Assembly (NCBI GenBank): GCA_000585015.1
Contig: JFAX01000010.1
Coordinates: forward strand, 224-36,353
DNA: 36,130 bases
From: Candidatus Accumulibacter adjunctus
GTDB taxonomy: Bacteria > Pseudomonadota > Gammaproteobacteria > Burkholderiales > Rhodocyclaceae
Direction of reading: 5' to 3'
Shown here: positions 15,743 to 26,381 of the stretch, one piece after another
Layout: each line of letters begins with the position of its first letter
Numbering within the stretch: position 1 is the stretch's first letter
Made by a program: the position numbers and the translations under genes
Notes under the pieces: generated by a model
Database searches by the model: none
What the model was told of the DNA's origin: nothing
What the model saw: the letters and a program-made list of their open reading frames with translations, nothing else

Positions 15743-17191
15743 TCAGCTGCGACCGGAAGCTTTTCGTCTGATCGCTGGCCGCGCGACCGCCGGTGCCTTG
15801 ACGCCACTTGCATCGGTCGCCTTGCCGCGCGCGCCCGACGACGGGCGGCGGCGGTCTTGCTCGGCTGCCGGCTTGTCGGCAAAAGGGTTGCTGCTGACGT
15901 TGAACTGGATCTGCAGCGGCGTCCCCTGCAGCTTGAAGACATCCCGGAAGGCGTGTTCGAGATAGCGACGATACGACTCGGGCACCTTGTCGAGCGCGTT
16001 GCCATGAATCACGATGAGCGGCGGATTGCGGCCGCCCTGGTGTGCGTAGCGCAACTTCGGCCGGAACTGCCCGCTGCGCGGCGGCGCCTGCCGGGCGACG
16101 GCGTCGATCAGCACCCGCGTCAGTTGTGGCGTCGGCAGATTGACGGTTGCTGCCTGATGCGCGGCATCGACCGAGCGAAACAGCGTTTCCAGGCCGTGCC
16201 CGCGCAGCGCCGAGACGTAGTGAAAGCGGGCAAAGTCGATGAACGACATCTGGCTCTCCAGAGCCGCCTTGATCTGCTCGCGCAGGTACGGCGTGAGCCC
16301 ATCCCACTTGTTCACCGCGACGACGAGCGCGCGCCCCGATTCGCGGATGAAGGCGGCGATGTGCGCATCCTGGTCGGAGATGTCCTGCCTGGCATCGAGG
16401 ACGAGCACCACCACCTGTGCCCCTTCGATGGCCTGCAGCGTCTTGATCACCGAAAACTTCTCGATCGTCTCGAAGACCTTGCCGCGGCGCCGCAGGCCGG
16501 CGGTGTCGATCAGGCTGTAGCGGCGGCCAGCGCGCTCGAACTCGATCTCGATCGCATCGCGGGTCGTCCCTGGCTGGTCGAAGGCGATCACCCGCTCCTC
16601 ACCGACCAAGGTGTTGATCAGCGTGCTCTTGCCGACATTCGGCCGACCGACGATCGCCACCCGGATCGAATCGCCGGCGCCCTCCTCCAGCGATGGCTCG
16701 GGAAAGGGCTGCAGGGCCATATCGACGAGGGAGCGCACGCCCTCGCCGTGCGCCGCCGAAATCGGTATGGGCTCGCCGAGACCCAGCTCATGGAAATCGG
16801 CAGCAACGACGCCAGGGCTCATCCCTTCCGCCTTGTTGACCGCCACCAGGATGGTGCGTCCGCAGCGTCGCAGGCGGTTGGCGATTTCCTTGTCGAGCGC
16901 GGTGATGCCGCTGCGGCCATCGACCAGAAAGACGATGACGTCGGCCTCGTCGATCGCCTGCTCGGTCTGTCGTGCCATCTGGTGCACGATGCCATCGCGG
17001 ACCAGGGGTTCGAAACCGCCGGTATCGACGACCAGGTAGGGCTTGCTGCCCAGCCGTCCGTGCCCGTAATGGCGATCGCGCGTGAGGCCGGGGATGTCTG
17101 CCACCAGCGCGTCGCGCGTCCGCGTCAGGCGGTTGAAGAGCGTGGACTTGCCGACGTTCGGCCGCCCGACGAGGACGATGCTCGGCTTCAT
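15743..17191 (-). CDS. der: Ribosome biogenesis GTPase Der (EngA)
   Basis: 482 residues. Der is a double GTPase needed for 50S subunit assembly. Both G domains are present, with identical P-loops GRPNVGKST at 9-17 and 182-190, DTGG and DTAG Walker B motifs, and NKAE and NKWD specificity motifs. The KH-like C-terminal domain follows and includes [22 protein letters not shown]. The end carries a ~40-residue basic tail rich in Lys, Arg and Ala. The ATG at 17191 overlaps the bamB stop as ATGA, so translation is coupled. It is the last gene of the ndk-to-der operon. In many beta-proteobacteria hfq and hflX follow; here the neighbour is an unrelated convergent gene. Confidence 0.97.
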   Translation of the reverse strand: MKPSIVLVGRPNVGKSTLFNRLTRTRDALVADIPGLTRDRHYGHGRLGSKPYLVVDTGGFEPLVRDGIVHQMARQTEQAIDEADVIVFLVDGRSGITALDKEIANRLRRCGRTILVAVNKAEGMSPGVVAADFHELGLGEPIPISAAHGEGVRSLVDMALQPFPEPSLEEGAGDSIRVAIVGRPNVGKSTLINTLVGEERVIAFDQPGTTRDAIEIEFERAGRRYSLIDTAGLRRRGKVFETIEKFSVIKTLQAIEGAQVVVLVLDARQDISDQDAHIAAFIRESGRALVVAVNKWDGLTPYLREQIKAALESQMSFIDFARFHYVSALRGHGLETLFRSVDAAHQAATVNLPTPQLTRVLIDAVARQAPPRSGQFRPKLRYAHQGGRNPPLIVIHGNALDKVPESYRRYLEHAFRDVFKLQGTPLQIQFNVSSNPFADKPAAEQDRRRPSSGARGKATDASGVKAPAVARPAIRRKASGRS

Positions 17192-18333
17192 TGCGCGTCG
17201 ATCGCGAGCACACTGCCCTTGCTGGTCTGTGCCAGCAGACTGCTCCCGAGCCGCTGCAGCGGTGCCCGGATCGGACTGCCATCGGTGTTCAGGCGGGCGA
17301 CGAAGGAGCCGTCGTCGCGACTGAGGAAATGCACGACACCCTTGGCGTCGCCGACCGCGACCATGTTGCGCAACGGCTGCGGCGCCGTCAGTCGGCGCAG
17401 GAAGAGCTTGTCCTGTTTCCACAGGCTGGCGCCGCTCGCCTTGTCGAGGGCATGCACCGCGCCCTTGTCGTCGGAGACGTAGAGGTAACGGCTGTCGACC
17501 GCGACGCCCGCGGCACTCGAGATGTCGCGTGACCAGATGAGGTTGCCGTTGCCGAGATCGAAACACGCGATGCGCCCCTGGAAGGCCGCGGCACAGATCA
17601 TGCGGCCATCGATCACCGGCACGCTGGTGACATCGGCCACGCGATCGAGCTCGGTCGCGCCCTTCGGCAGCGCGACGGTCCCTTCCCAGAGCGGAGCGCC
17701 GTTGTCGAGACTGACCGCCATCAGCTTGCCACCGGGAAAGCCGACGAAGACGAACTTCTCGATGATCAGCGGCGCCGCGGTGACGCGTAGCGACAACGGA
17801 GTACTGGGACGCTGGTAGAGCCACCTGCGCTTGCCGTCATTGGCGTCGTAGGCGGCCAGGCGATGGTCGACCGTGCGCACGATCACCAGGTTCGAGCTCA
17901 GTGCCGGTGGCGCAACCACCTCGCTGCTCGCTTTCGCTTTCCACAACGGACTGCCGTCGAAAGTCGAAAAAGCGAGCACTTCGCCTTTCGCCGTACCGAC
18001 GACGAGCACCCGCGCGTCGGCGCCGACGCCGCCGGCAAGCGGTACCCCGGCCTTGATCCTCCACGCCGGCTGGCCGTCGTCGAGGCGGACGATCGTCCCG
18101 TCGCGCGCCGCGGCATAAACCGTCGAGCCGACGACTGCCGGCACCAGGGTGTAGTCCTCGCTCTTGCCCACCCCATCCGACCAGAGCACGCGCGCCTCGG
18201 CGCTCGCCTGGATCGGCTGCAGCTCGGCCATCTTCGGCCCGCTGCTGGTGCTGAAGGGATTCAGCGCGTCGAGCGTCGAACAGCCGGCGAGGCTTGCCAC
18301 CAGCGCCGCTGCCGCCAGCAGTGGTCGCATCAT
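17188..18333 (-). CDS. bamB: Outer membrane assembly lipoprotein BamB
   Basis: 381 residues from the ATG at 18333, chosen because it overlaps the yfgM stop as TGATG; an upstream TTG at 18336 is less likely. The lipoprotein signal ends in LAGC, with C18 the probable lipidated residue. The rest is an eight-bladed PQQ-type beta-propeller, with repeated segments such as [25 protein letters not shown] and [11 protein letters not shown]. BamB sits on the inner face of the outer membrane and helps the BamA complex insert beta-barrel proteins. Its place between yfgM and der is the conserved gammaproteobacterial and betaproteobacterial arrangement. Confidence 0.95.
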   Translation of the reverse strand: MMRPLLAAAALVASLAGCSTLDALNPFSTSSGPKMAELQPIQASAEARVLWSDGVGKSEDYTLVPAVVGSTVYAAARDGTIVRLDDGQPAWRIKAGVPLAGGVGADARVLVVGTAKGEVLAFSTFDGSPLWKAKASSEVVAPPALSSNLVIVRTVDHRLAAYDANDGKRRWLYQRPSTPLSLRVTAAPLIIEKFVFVGFPGGKLMAVSLDNGAPLWEGTVALPKGATELDRVADVTSVPVIDGRMICAAAFQGRIACFDLGNGNLIWSRDISSAAGVAVDSRYLYVSDDKGAVHALDKASGASLWKQDKLFLRRLTAPQPLRNMVAVGDAKGVVHFLSRDDGSFVARLNTDGSPIRAPLQRLGSSLLAQTSKGSVLAIDAQ

Positions 18334-19016
18334 CAACCCGGCTCCCCAAGTCCATCGAGCTTCAGTTGCAGAGATTCGCGATAGGCAGCGTTGGCCTGGC
18401 TGTCCTGCAGCGAGTTCCTTCCCTTGTCGCTGCCATCGGCAGCGTCCAGCCCGCTCAGGGCAGACCGGTACGCCGCTCGCGCCTCGCCTGCCTTGCCCTG
18501 TGCCACCAGGACATCGCCGCGGGCGTCTGCGAAGCGCACGGCGAAACCCGCTGCCGGCGTTGCCTCGAGCAGCTTGAGGGCCTCGTCGTAAGCCTTCTCG
18601 TCGAGCAACAGGGCGGCCAGCCGCAGCCGCGCCAAGTCGCGCAGTTCATCCTTGCCGTGCTCGACGACCCAAGCGAGTTGCACTCTTGCCGTCTTGACAT
18701 CGCCGGCATCGATCAGCGCCCGCGCCGTTTTCAGTGCAGCCAGCGGCGCATAGGCCGTGCCACCGTACTTGTCGACCAGTTCGCCGCTCGCCGCCTTGAT
18801 GCGCTGCGAGTCGTTGTTGGCGATTGCCTTCTGCAGACCCGCGAAGACCACCGCTGCCTGCGCTGACTGCTGCCGCTGGTACCAGTTCCAGCCCTGCCAG
18901 GCGAGAGCCGCGAGTGCTGCCGCCGTGATGATGCCGCTCACCAGGTTGCCGTACTGCTTCCACCAGGCCTTCAGCTCGGCGATCTGTTCCTGTTCTTCGA
19001 GGTCGTAGGTAGCCAT
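18333..19016 (-). CDS. yfgM: YfgM family TPR-like inner-membrane protein
   Basis: 227 residues from the ATG at 19016, which overlaps the hisS stop as TGATG. A short cytoplasmic N-terminus begins [11 protein letters not shown], typical of the family. One membrane segment lies at about 24-45, followed by a periplasmic helical TPR-like domain. In E. coli YfgM associates with the Sec translocon and PpiD as part of the periplasmic chaperone network; that role is carried over by family. It is translationally coupled to both hisS and bamB. Confidence 0.92.
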   Translation of the reverse strand: MATYDLEEQEQIAELKAWWKQYGNLVSGIITAAALAALAWQGWNWYQRQQSAQAAVVFAGLQKAIANNDSQRIKAASGELVDKYGGTAYAPLAALKTARALIDAGDVKTARVQLAWVVEHGKDELRDLARLRLAALLLDEKAYDEALKLLEATPAAGFAVRFADARGDVLVAQGKAGEARAAYRSALSGLDAADGSDKGRNSLQDSQANAAYRESLQLKLDGLGEPG

Positions 19017-20314
19017 CAGGCGTCCTCCCAATCCATTGTTGCATCGATGATCGCGTCGGCGAGGCGGTCCACGCCGATGCGCCGCTGTTCGTTGGGCAGC
19101 TCGCCCACCGGACGCAGCGGCTTCAGGCTCGCCTCGCCGGCGCTTGCCTCGTCATCGCCGATGATGACGGCGAAGGCGGCGCCCGATGCGTCGGCCTTCT
19201 TCATCTGCGACTTGAACCCGCCGCCGCCGCAATGGAAGAGGACGTCGATGCCGCGATCGCGCAGCGACTCGGCGACCCGCGCCGCCAGCCGCGAGGCCGC
19301 GACCCCCTGATGCACGACATAGACATCCACGGGCTGCGAACCGGTGGCGCCGCCCGCCTCGCGAATCAGCGTCGTCAGCCGCTCGACGCCCATGGCAAAA
19401 CCGCAGGCCGGCGACGGCTTGCCGCCCAGTTGTTCGACCAGCCCGTCGTAGCGACCGCCGGCACAGACTGTCCCCTGCGCGCCGAGACGATCCGTCACCC
19501 ACTCGAAGACGGTCAGATTGTAGTAGTCGAGGCCGCGCACCAGGCGCGGGTTGATCTCGAAGGGCTGGCCGGCGTCGCGCAGTACCTGTTGCACACTGGC
19601 GAAGTGCGCCAGCGATTCATCGCCGAGATGATCGAGCAGCCGCGGCGCGCCGTGAATCAGTTCCTGCAGCGCCGGGTTCTTGCTGTCGAGAATGCGCAGC
19701 GGGTTGCTGTGCAGGCGGCGCCGGCTGTCCTCGTCGAGCAGATCGCCATGCCGTTCGAGGTAGGCGATCAGCTCGCCGCGATGGCGTGCGCGCTCCGCCG
19801 GCTGGCCGAGTGTGTTGAGCTGCAGCGCGATGCCGTCGAGGCCGAGGTCATCCCACAGGCGGGCGCCCATGAGGATCTGCTCGGCATCGATGTCGGGTCC
19901 GGCAAAGCCGAGCGCTTCGACACCGACCTGGTGGAACTGCCGATAGCGCCCCTTCTGCGGTCGCTCGTGGCGGAACATCTGGCCCATGTAGTAGAGCCTC
20001 TGCGGCTGCTGCGCCACGAGGTTGTGCTGGATCACCGCCCGCACACAACCCGCCGTGCCTTCCGGGCGCAGCGTCAATTGCTCGCCGTTGAGGCTGTCGA
20101 CGAAGGAGTACATCTCCTTCTCGACGATGTCGGTCACCTCGCCGATCGCCCGCTTGAAAAGCGGCGTCGGCTCGACGATCGGCAGGCGGATCGGCCGGTA
20201 ACCGTAGCTGCGCAGCCAGGAACGGACGGTCTCGTCGAAACGGTCCCAGAACTCCGCCTCATCGGGCAGAATGTCGCTCATGCCACGCAGCGACTGGATC
20301 CTGTTCGCATTCAT
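19016..20314 (-). CDS. hisS: Histidine--tRNA ligase
   Basis: 432 residues, normal for class II HisRS, which charges tRNA-His in the cytoplasm. Visible marks are RGMSDILP near the N-terminus, [13 protein letters not shown] and [16 protein letters not shown] (motif 2 region), the histidine-specific [15 protein letters not shown], and GFAMGVERL (motif 3), then the anticodon-binding domain. The usual LDYYNRT reads LDYYNLT here, a mild variation. The ATG at 20314 overlaps the ispG stop (ATGA). Confidence 0.98.
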   Translation of the reverse strand: MNANRIQSLRGMSDILPDEAEFWDRFDETVRSWLRSYGYRPIRLPIVEPTPLFKRAIGEVTDIVEKEMYSFVDSLNGEQLTLRPEGTAGCVRAVIQHNLVAQQPQRLYYMGQMFRHERPQKGRYRQFHQVGVEALGFAGPDIDAEQILMGARLWDDLGLDGIALQLNTLGQPAERARHRGELIAYLERHGDLLDEDSRRRLHSNPLRILDSKNPALQELIHGAPRLLDHLGDESLAHFASVQQVLRDAGQPFEINPRLVRGLDYYNLTVFEWVTDRLGAQGTVCAGGRYDGLVEQLGGKPSPACGFAMGVERLTTLIREAGGATGSQPVDVYVVHQGVAASRLAARVAESLRDRGIDVLFHCGGGGFKSQMKKADASGAAFAVIIGDDEASAGEASLKPLRPVGELPNEQRRIGVDRLADAIIDATMDWEDA

Positions 20315-21555
20315 CGAGTCGCAGCCTTTCTCGGGTAGGTGCGTGCGACGTAGGCATCGACGATGGCGGTGAACTCCTCGGCGATGTGCTCGCCGCGCAG
20401 GGTCACGGTCTTCATCCCATCCTCGAACACCGGCGCCACCGGCGCCTCGCCGGTTCCCGGCAGGCTGATGCCGATGTTCGCGTGCTTGCTTTCCCCCGGC
20501 CCGTTGACGACGCAACCCATCACGGCCAGCGTCATGTTCTCGACGCCATCGTGCTCGACCCGCCATTGCGGCATCCGCCGCCGCACATGCTCCTGGATCG
20601 ACTGCGCCAGTTCCTGGAAGAAGGTGCTGGTCGTCCGCCCGCAGCCGGGACAGGCAACGACCATCGGCGTGAAGGCGCGCAGCCCCATCGTCTGCAGCAT
20701 CTCCTGCGCGACGATCACCTCCTGCGTCCGCGCTCCGCCGGGCTCGGGGGTCAGCGAGACGCGGATCGTGTCGCCGATCCCCTCCTGCAGCAGGACCGCC
20801 ATTGCCGCCGTCGACGCGACGATGCCCTTCGAGCCCATGCCGGCTTCGGTCAGCCCCAGATGCAAAGGGTAGTCGCAGCGCCGCGACAACTCGCGATAGA
20901 TCGCGATCAGATCCTGCACGCCGGAAACCTTGCACGACAGCACGATCCGCTCCCCCGGCATGCCGAGCGCCTCGGCCCGGGCTGCCGATTCGAGCGCCGA
21001 GACGACCATTGCCTCGCGCATGACGGCGACTGCGTCCTGCGGCACCGGGCGGCGCGCGTTCTCGTCCATGATGCGCGCCAGCAGATCCTGGTCGAGGCTG
21101 CCCCAGTTGACGCCGATGCGCACCGGCTTCTCGTATCGACAGGCGATTTCGATCATCTGCGCGAACTGCTCGTCGCGCTTGCGGCCGTGACCGACGTTGC
21201 CCGGATTGATGCGGTACTTGGCCAGCCCCGCGGCACACTCCGGATGGTCGGCGAGCAGCCGATGCCCGTTGTAATGGAAGTCGCCGATCAGCGGCACATC
21301 GACCCCCATGCGGCCCAGTTGCTCACGGATCGGGCCGACGGCGGCAGCTGCCTGCGGCGTGTTGACCGTCACCCGCACCAGTTCCGATCCGGCACGTGCC
21401 AGCTCGGCACACTGGATCGCCGTGCGGACGATGTCGGCCGTGTCCGTGTTGGTCATCGACTGGACAACCACCGGCGCCGCGCCACCGATCGTCACCTGCC
21501 CCACCCGGACCGGCCGCGTCGGCCGCCGCAGGGTGCCCTCGACCGTACCGCTCAC
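20311..21555 (-). CDS. ispG: 4-hydroxy-3-methylbut-2-en-1-yl diphosphate synthase IspG (GcpE)
   Basis: 414 residues. IspG converts MEcPP to HMBPP in the non-mevalonate isoprenoid pathway. The TIM-barrel part contains [11 protein letters not shown] and the characteristic YRINPGNVG. The [4Fe-4S] ligands are C302 and C305 (CPGC) and C348 ([11 protein letters not shown]); a conserved glutamate should complete the site. The start at 21555 is a GTG with only a weak RBS. The gene begins 25 bases after rodZ and its stop overlaps hisS. Confidence 0.97.
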   Translation of the reverse strand: MSGTVEGTLRRPTRPVRVGQVTIGGAAPVVVQSMTNTDTADIVRTAIQCAELARAGSELVRVTVNTPQAAAAVGPIREQLGRMGVDVPLIGDFHYNGHRLLADHPECAAGLAKYRINPGNVGHGRKRDEQFAQMIEIACRYEKPVRIGVNWGSLDQDLLARIMDENARRPVPQDAVAVMREAMVVSALESAARAEALGMPGERIVLSCKVSGVQDLIAIYRELSRRCDYPLHLGLTEAGMGSKGIVASTAAMAVLLQEGIGDTIRVSLTPEPGGARTQEVIVAQEMLQTMGLRAFTPMVVACPGCGRTTSTFFQELAQSIQEHVRRRMPQWRVEHDGVENMTLAVMGCVVNGPGESKHANIGISLPGTGEAPVAPVFEDGMKTVTLRGEHIAEEFTAIVDAYVARTYPRKAATR

Positions 21556-21580
21556 CGTCTGCTCACCACTTGCGCCAGCC

Positions 21581-22495
21581 TCATTCGACCGTCAGCCGCG
21601 CCACGTCACCCTTGCTGTGCGGCGCCAGATCGATCACGCGGCCGCGATGGTGCAGCGTCACCTGCGTCGCGTTGCCGATCACCAGCGAAAAGGGTGCCTG
21701 GCCACCGACCTCGCGCTGGCTCCCGGCCGGCATCATCCCGGAAACGACCAAATGACCCATGGCATCGCGCACTTCGATCCACGCCGACTGCGCAAACGAC
21801 AGCCTGAGATCGCCACCGCCAGCGGCTGCCACGGCAGCGGACGGCGATGCTGCCGCCGCCAGAACCGTGGCATTCGGCGGGCTGACGCTGGTCACCGATT
21901 CCGCAGGAGCCACACGCGGCGCCGAATCGGCGGCAGTCGGCAGCGCCGGCGCGGGTTGCGCACGCTGCACTTGCGGCGCCACCGACCGGCTCTCGATCAT
22001 CTCGATCAGCCGCTCCTGCCACTCCTTCAGCGGCGCAAAGAAGTAGACCAGAACCGCCAGCGCCAGCAACAGCAGCCCGCCCACAACAGCCAGGTAATCG
22101 CGTCGTTCGGCCCGGCGGCCCGACGGCGATGGCAGGGTGGCGCTGGTTCCGGCAGAAGCGGCGAGTTGCGGCTTCTGCTGCAGGCGGGCGGCATCGAGAC
22201 CGCGCATCAGTTGCTCGACGTCCAGGTCGAACAGGCGCGCATAGTTGCGGACGAAGCCACGAATCATCGTGTTGCCCGGCAGGAGTTGCCACTCCTCATT
22301 CTCCAGGGCGGCCACCTGGCCCTGCCCGAGCTTGAGCGACTGCGCCACCTCGGCCAAGCTCAGTCCGCGCTCCTCGCGCGCTGCGCGCAGTTGTTGCCCG
22401 ACACCACCGGCAGCCAACGCTGACGGCTCGCCTGCCGTCCCGGTGGCTGCCGGCCGCTCCTCGGGCGGCAGCGGGAGAATGCCCTGCTCGTTCAT
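21581..22495 (-). CDS. rodZ: Cytoskeleton/cell-shape protein RodZ
   Basis: 304 residues from the ATG at 22495, which overlaps the pilW stop as ATGA. There is a cytoplasmic Xre-type helix-turn-helix at about 31-98 ([33 protein letters not shown]), a single membrane segment at about 134-153 preceded by RRAERR, then an Ala/Pro-rich linker. A C-terminal beta domain of the DUF4115 type follows from about 225. RodZ ties MreB filaments to the inner membrane in rod-shaped cells. The order pilW-rodZ-ispG-hisS is classic. Confidence 0.95.
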   Translation of the reverse strand: MNEQGILPLPPEERPAATGTAGEPSALAAGGVGQQLRAAREERGLSLAEVAQSLKLGQGQVAALENEEWQLLPGNTMIRGFVRNYARLFDLDVEQLMRGLDAARLQQKPQLAASAGTSATLPSPSGRRAERRDYLAVVGGLLLLALAVLVYFFAPLKEWQERLIEMIESRSVAPQVQRAQPAPALPTAADSAPRVAPAESVTSVSPPNATVLAAAASPSAAVAAAGGGDLRLSFAQSAWIEVRDAMGHLVVSGMMPAGSQREVGGQAPFSLVIGNATQVTLHHRGRVIDLAPHSKGDVARLTVE

Positions 22496-23292
22496 TCCGA
22501 TCTTCCCTTCAGCAACTCCTCCGCCTCGGGCGACAGCGGGAACTTTCGTCGCAACTGGCTGGCGTAACGAGCTTCCGCCGGACGGTTGCCGAGAGCCCGC
22601 TCGATTCGCACGCCGAGCCACAGCGCCTCGGCGTTGGGGTCGTTGTGGCGCAGCAGTTCGACGAGTTCGTGGCGCGCCCGGTCGACGTCACCCTTGCGGA
22701 AGTTGATGCTGGCCAGTTCGAGCAGCGCCGGTGGGTTCCCAGGCAGGATGCGCAGGCTCTGCTCGACATGCGCTTCGGCACTCGCGAGGTCGCCAATCCG
22801 GGCATAGCAGCTGCCGGCGTTGAGGTAGGCCTTTTCCGGCGTCTTGTAGAGCGGGTTCCTCATCGCCGCCTGGATATGGCCGAGCCCCTCCTTCTCACGT
22901 CCCACCTGACAGAGAAACCAGCCGTAATTGTTGTTGATCTCCGGATCCTTGCCGTCGAGGCTGAGCGCGCGACGAAAATCCTGGTCGGCCAGTTGCAGCT
23001 CGCGGATGCGGTACGCTGCCAGTCCGCGCATGGCGTAGGCCGTCGCATAGTCCGGATCGATCAGGATGGCGATGCTCAGCTCCTCGAGCGCGACCGTCAG
23101 GTTGCCGGCCTGCAGATACATCGCGCCGAGTTCGGTGTGCAGCTTGGCGCGCGTGCGCGGGTCGCGCGGCTTCGTCGGCTGGCGCGAATCGGCCTCGTCC
23201 TCGACGGGCTTCTTCGCCACCGGCGGCGCCGAGCCCGAGGAGCAGGCCGCGAGGGCTAGGCAGACGAGCAGGCCGCACAACACCCGCCTCAT
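22492..23292 (-). CDS. pilW: Type IV pilus biogenesis/stability lipoprotein PilW (PilF)
   Basis: 266 residues. The lipoprotein signal ends in LAAC, with C17 as the lipid site. Then come several TPR motifs from about residue 48 to 250, including [31 protein letters not shown] and [16 protein letters not shown]. The protein is an outer-membrane pilotin that helps the PilQ secretin assemble. The gene overlaps rlmN and rodZ by ATGA junctions. No other pilus gene is in the window, which is usual because pilW travels with this housekeeping operon. Confidence 0.93.
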   Translation of the reverse strand: MRRVLCGLLVCLALAACSSGSAPPVAKKPVEDEADSRQPTKPRDPRTRAKLHTELGAMYLQAGNLTVALEELSIAILIDPDYATAYAMRGLAAYRIRELQLADQDFRRALSLDGKDPEINNNYGWFLCQVGREKEGLGHIQAAMRNPLYKTPEKAYLNAGSCYARIGDLASAEAHVEQSLRILPGNPPALLELASINFRKGDVDRARHELVELLRHNDPNAEALWLGVRIERALGNRPAEARYASQLRRKFPLSPEAEELLKGRSE

Positions 23293-24404
23293 GCGCGCGC
23301 TTCCTGCGGCAGCAGCTGGACGACGAAGTCGCTGCTGCGCCGCCGCGTCCGGTCGCGCACCTGCCCGGCGAGCTGGCCGCAGGCGGCGGCGATGTCGTCA
23401 CCACGCGTCCTGCGCGTCGTCGTGACGACGCCGCCGGCGAGCAGGATCTCGGCGAAGCGACGCACCCGCATGGCCGGCGAGCGCCGGTACGGCGAGCCGG
23501 GAAAAGGGTTGAAGGGAATCAGGTTGAACTTGCACGGCACCTCGTGCGTCAGCGCCAGCAGTTCGTGCGCCTGCGCATCCGAGTCATTGACGCCATCGAT
23601 CATGACGTACTCGAAGGTGATGAAATCGCGCGGCGCCCGCTCGAGATAGCGCTGGCAGGCAGCGAGCAGTGCGCGCAGCGGATACTTGCGGTTGATCGGC
23701 ACGAGTTCGTCACGCAACCCGTCGTTCGGAGCGTGCAGCGAGACCGCCAGCGCCACCGGGCACTCGTCGCGCAGCCGGTCGATGGCCGGCACGAGGCCGG
23801 AAGTCGACACGGTGACCCGCCGCCGCGACAGGCCGTAGGCGTTGTCGTCGAGCATCAGGCGCAGCGCGCGCACGGTGTTGTCGAGGTTGGCCAGCGGTTC
23901 GCCCATGCCCATCAGGACGACGTTGCTGATCAGCCGCTCACCGTTCGCCGGGCGCTCCGCCCAGCCACCGAGGGCATGCTGTGCCTGCCAGAGCTGGCCG
24001 ATGATCTCCGCCACCGTCAGGTTGCGGCTGAAACCCTGCTTGCCGGTGGCGCAGAACGAGCAGTCGAGCGCGCAACCGGCCTGCGTCGAGATGCACAGCG
24101 TGCCACGCTCCTCCTCGGGGATGAAGACGGCCTCGACGGCGTTGCCGCCGCCAACGTCGAAGAGGAACTTGCGCGTACCGTCGCCGGCCAGCCGGTCGGC
24201 GATCACCGGCGGCGGCTGCACGACCGCCAGCCCTGCGAGCTTCTCGCGCAGGCTGCGGGCGATGTCGGTCATCGCCGCGAAGTCCGCCTGGCCGAAACGA
24301 TGCAGCCAGCGCAGCACCTGCCGCGCGCGAAAAGGCTTCTCGCCCCGGTCGGCGAAGAAGGCCGTCAGCGCGGCGGCATCGAAATCGAGCAGGTTGACCG
24401 TCAT
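23289..24404 (-). CDS. rlmN: Dual-specificity rRNA/tRNA (adenine-C2)-methyltransferase RlmN
   Basis: 371 residues. This radical-SAM enzyme methylates C2 of A2503 in 23S rRNA and A37 in some tRNAs. The cluster cysteines are C111, C115 and C118 (CALDCSFC). The second catalytic cysteine, needed for the methyl-Cys mechanism, is C342 in [21 protein letters not shown] and VSLHAPND are also family marks. The gene begins 28 bases after ndk and its stop overlaps pilW. Confidence 0.97.
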   Translation of the reverse strand: MTVNLLDFDAAALTAFFADRGEKPFRARQVLRWLHRFGQADFAAMTDIARSLREKLAGLAVVQPPPVIADRLAGDGTRKFLFDVGGGNAVEAVFIPEEERGTLCISTQAGCALDCSFCATGKQGFSRNLTVAEIIGQLWQAQHALGGWAERPANGERLISNVVLMGMGEPLANLDNTVRALRLMLDDNAYGLSRRRVTVSTSGLVPAIDRLRDECPVALAVSLHAPNDGLRDELVPINRKYPLRALLAACQRYLERAPRDFITFEYVMIDGVNDSDAQAHELLALTHEVPCKFNLIPFNPFPGSPYRRSPAMRVRRFAEILLAGGVVTTTRRTRGDDIAAACGQLAGQVRDRTRRRSSDFVVQLLPQEARA

Positions 24405-24432
24405 GGCGACCGACGAGGCAGGTCCGCGAAGA

Positions 24433-24861
24433 CTAGCGACCGGCGTAGACGCTCATTTCCGGGAAGAAGAAGGCGACCTCGACCTTCGCCGTCTCCGGTC
24501 CGTCGGAGCCGTGCACGGCGTTGGCGTCGATCGACTCGGCGAAATCGGCGCGAATCGTCCCCGGCTCGGCCTTCTTCGGGTCGGTGGCGCCCATCAGCTC
24601 GCGGTTCTTGGCGATCGCGTTCTCGCCCTCGAGCACCTGGATCATGACCGGACCCGAGATCATGAAGTCGACCAGATCCTTGAAGAACGGCCGCTCCTTG
24701 TGAACGGCATAGAAGGCGCCGGCCTCCTGCGGTGACAGCCAGGCCATCCTGGCGGCAATCACCTTCAACCCATTGGTTTCGAAACGGGAATAGATCTTGC
24801 CGATGACGTTCTTCGCGACGGCGTCGGGCTTGATGATGGAAAGGGTACGTTCGCTGGCCAT
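24433..24861 (-). CDS. ndk: Nucleoside diphosphate kinase
   Basis: 142 residues, the usual bacterial length. It transfers phosphate between NTPs and NDPs through a phosphohistidine. The active-site histidine is H117 in NAVHGSDG, and the N-terminus [12 protein letters not shown] is typical. The ATG at 24861 has GGAGAG six bases upstream. It is the first gene of the long operon, with an extended -10 promoter about 75 bases upstream. Confidence 0.97.
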   Translation of the reverse strand: MASERTLSIIKPDAVAKNVIGKIYSRFETNGLKVIAARMAWLSPQEAGAFYAVHKERPFFKDLVDFMISGPVMIQVLEGENAIAKNRELMGATDPKKAEPGTIRADFAESIDANAVHGSDGPETAKVEVAFFFPEMSVYAGR

Positions 24862-24935
24862 GGAGCACTCTCCGGATGCGGTGGATGAAGAAGAAAAACG
24901 ACGCGAAATCATATTGCTAGACGACTAACCTGAGG

Positions 24936-24944
24936 ATTATACCA
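24936..24944 (-). promoter_or_regulatory. Extended -10 promoter for ndk and the downstream operon
   Basis: On the minus strand TGGTATAAT is a perfect -10 with the TGn extension, which makes up for the poor -35. It lies 75 bases before the ndk start, in a gap bounded upstream by the dctM terminator. Confidence 0.65.
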
Positions 24945-25029
24945 AGACTCGGGCGCGCGTGCCGGCAGCGACGCAAATTGGACCGCGAATCGATGGCCGG
25001 CCGCCACGATCGCCATTCGCCAGAAACGC

Positions 25030-25066
25030 AAAAAGAGGGCGCGCACAGGTTGCCCCGCGCGCGCCC
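25030..25066 (-). terminator. Intrinsic terminator of the dctPQM operon
   Basis: Read on the minus strand, arms GGGCGCGC and GCGCGCCC (25059-25066 and 25037-25044) enclose a 14-base loop and are followed by TCTTTTTG. It lies 31 bases after the dctM stop codon, separating the transporter operon from ndk. Confidence 0.85.
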
Positions 25067-25097
25067 CGACAGAACAGGCCGCGATATCCGTCGCCGG

Positions 25098-26381
25098 CTA
25101 CATCATGCCGAGCGTCTTCGGCAGCCAGAGCGACATGATCGGCACGTAGGTGACGACCACCAGGAAGACCAGCATCGACAGCAGCCACGGCCAGACGGCG
25201 ATGGTCAGTTCGGTGATGCCCATCTTGGTGATGCCCGAGGCGACGTAGAGGTTGAGCCCGACTGGCGGATGGCACATGCCGACCTCCATGTTGACCACCA
25301 TCAGGATGCCGAAATGCACCGGGTCGATGCCCAGCTTGATCGCCACCGGGAAGAGGATCGGCGCGAAGATGAGGACGATCGACGATGGCTCCATGAAGTT
25401 GCCTGCGAGCAGCAGGATGATGTTCACCGCCAGCAGGAAGGCGATCACCCCCAGGCCGTGACCGAGCATCCAGTCCGCCAGCGTCTGTGGAATGTTCTCG
25501 TTGGTCATGATGAACGAGAAGAGGACGGCGTTGGTGATGATGTAGAGCAGCATCGCCGACATGTTCGCCGAGTTGAGCAATACCCTCGGCACGTCCTTCA
25601 TCGTCAGGTCCTTGTAGACGAAGACGGCGACGAAGAAGGCGTAGACCGCGCTCATCGCCGCCGCCTCGGTCGGCGTGAACATGCCGCTGTAGATGCCGCC
25701 CATGACGACGACGATCAGGAACAGGCCCCAGGCCGACTCGCGGAACGACTTCAGCCGCTGCGTGAAGGAGGCCTTCGGCATGCGCGGATAGTCGAACTTC
25801 TTCGCCCGATACCAGGTGACGCCCCCCAGCGTCATCGCCAACAGGATGCCCGGGATGACGCCCGCCATGAATAGCGCACCGACCGAGGTGTTGGTCGCCA
25901 CCGAGTACATGACCATGACGATCGACGGGGGAATCAGGATGCCGAGCGCGCCCGAGGTGGTGATGACCCCGGCGCCGAAGCGGTTCGGGAAGCCGGCCTT
26001 GACCATCGCCGGCATCAGGATCGAGCCGATGGCGACGACGGTTGCCGGCGACGAGCCCGAAACCGCTGCGAACAGCGCACAGGCCATCACCCCGGCGAGG
26101 CCGAGGCCACCGTACCAGTGGCCGACGACATCGGTCGCGAACTTGATCATCCGTCGCGCGACGCCGCCGTGGGTGAGGAAGTTGCCGGCGAGAATGAAGA
26201 ACGGAATCGCCATGATCTCGAACTTCTCGATGCCGGTGAACAGCTTCAGCGCCACTGATTCGAGCGGCACCTGGGTGAACATGAAGAGGAAGCTGAGCAC
26301 CGTCAGGCCGAGCGAAATCGAGATCGGCATGCCGGTCAGCATGAGGACCAGCAGGATGGCAAAGATGATCATCGCGTTCAT
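25098..26381 (-). CDS. dctM: TRAP transporter large permease DctM
   Basis: 427 residues, a polytopic inner-membrane protein with about 12 hydrophobic segments. It is the channel subunit of a TRAP carrier, driving sodium-coupled uptake of organic acids delivered by DctP. Family marks are the N-terminal LTGMPISISLGL, the re-entrant-type motif GSSPATVVAIGSILMPAM, and LGILIPPSIVMVMYSV. The C-terminal HFGILMVVNMEVGMCHPPVGLNLY is the highly conserved last block. The gene overlaps dctQ by ATGA and is followed by a strong terminator. Confidence 0.96.
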   Translation of the reverse strand: MNAMIIFAILLVLMLTGMPISISLGLTVLSFLFMFTQVPLESVALKLFTGIEKFEIMAIPFFILAGNFLTHGGVARRMIKFATDVVGHWYGGLGLAGVMACALFAAVSGSSPATVVAIGSILMPAMVKAGFPNRFGAGVITTSGALGILIPPSIVMVMYSVATNTSVGALFMAGVIPGILLAMTLGGVTWYRAKKFDYPRMPKASFTQRLKSFRESAWGLFLIVVVMGGIYSGMFTPTEAAAMSAVYAFFVAVFVYKDLTMKDVPRVLLNSANMSAMLLYIITNAVLFSFIMTNENIPQTLADWMLGHGLGVIAFLLAVNIILLLAGNFMEPSSIVLIFAPILFPVAIKLGIDPVHFGILMVVNMEVGMCHPPVGLNLYVASGITKMGITELTIAVWPWLLSMLVFLVVVTYVPIMSLWLPKTLGMM

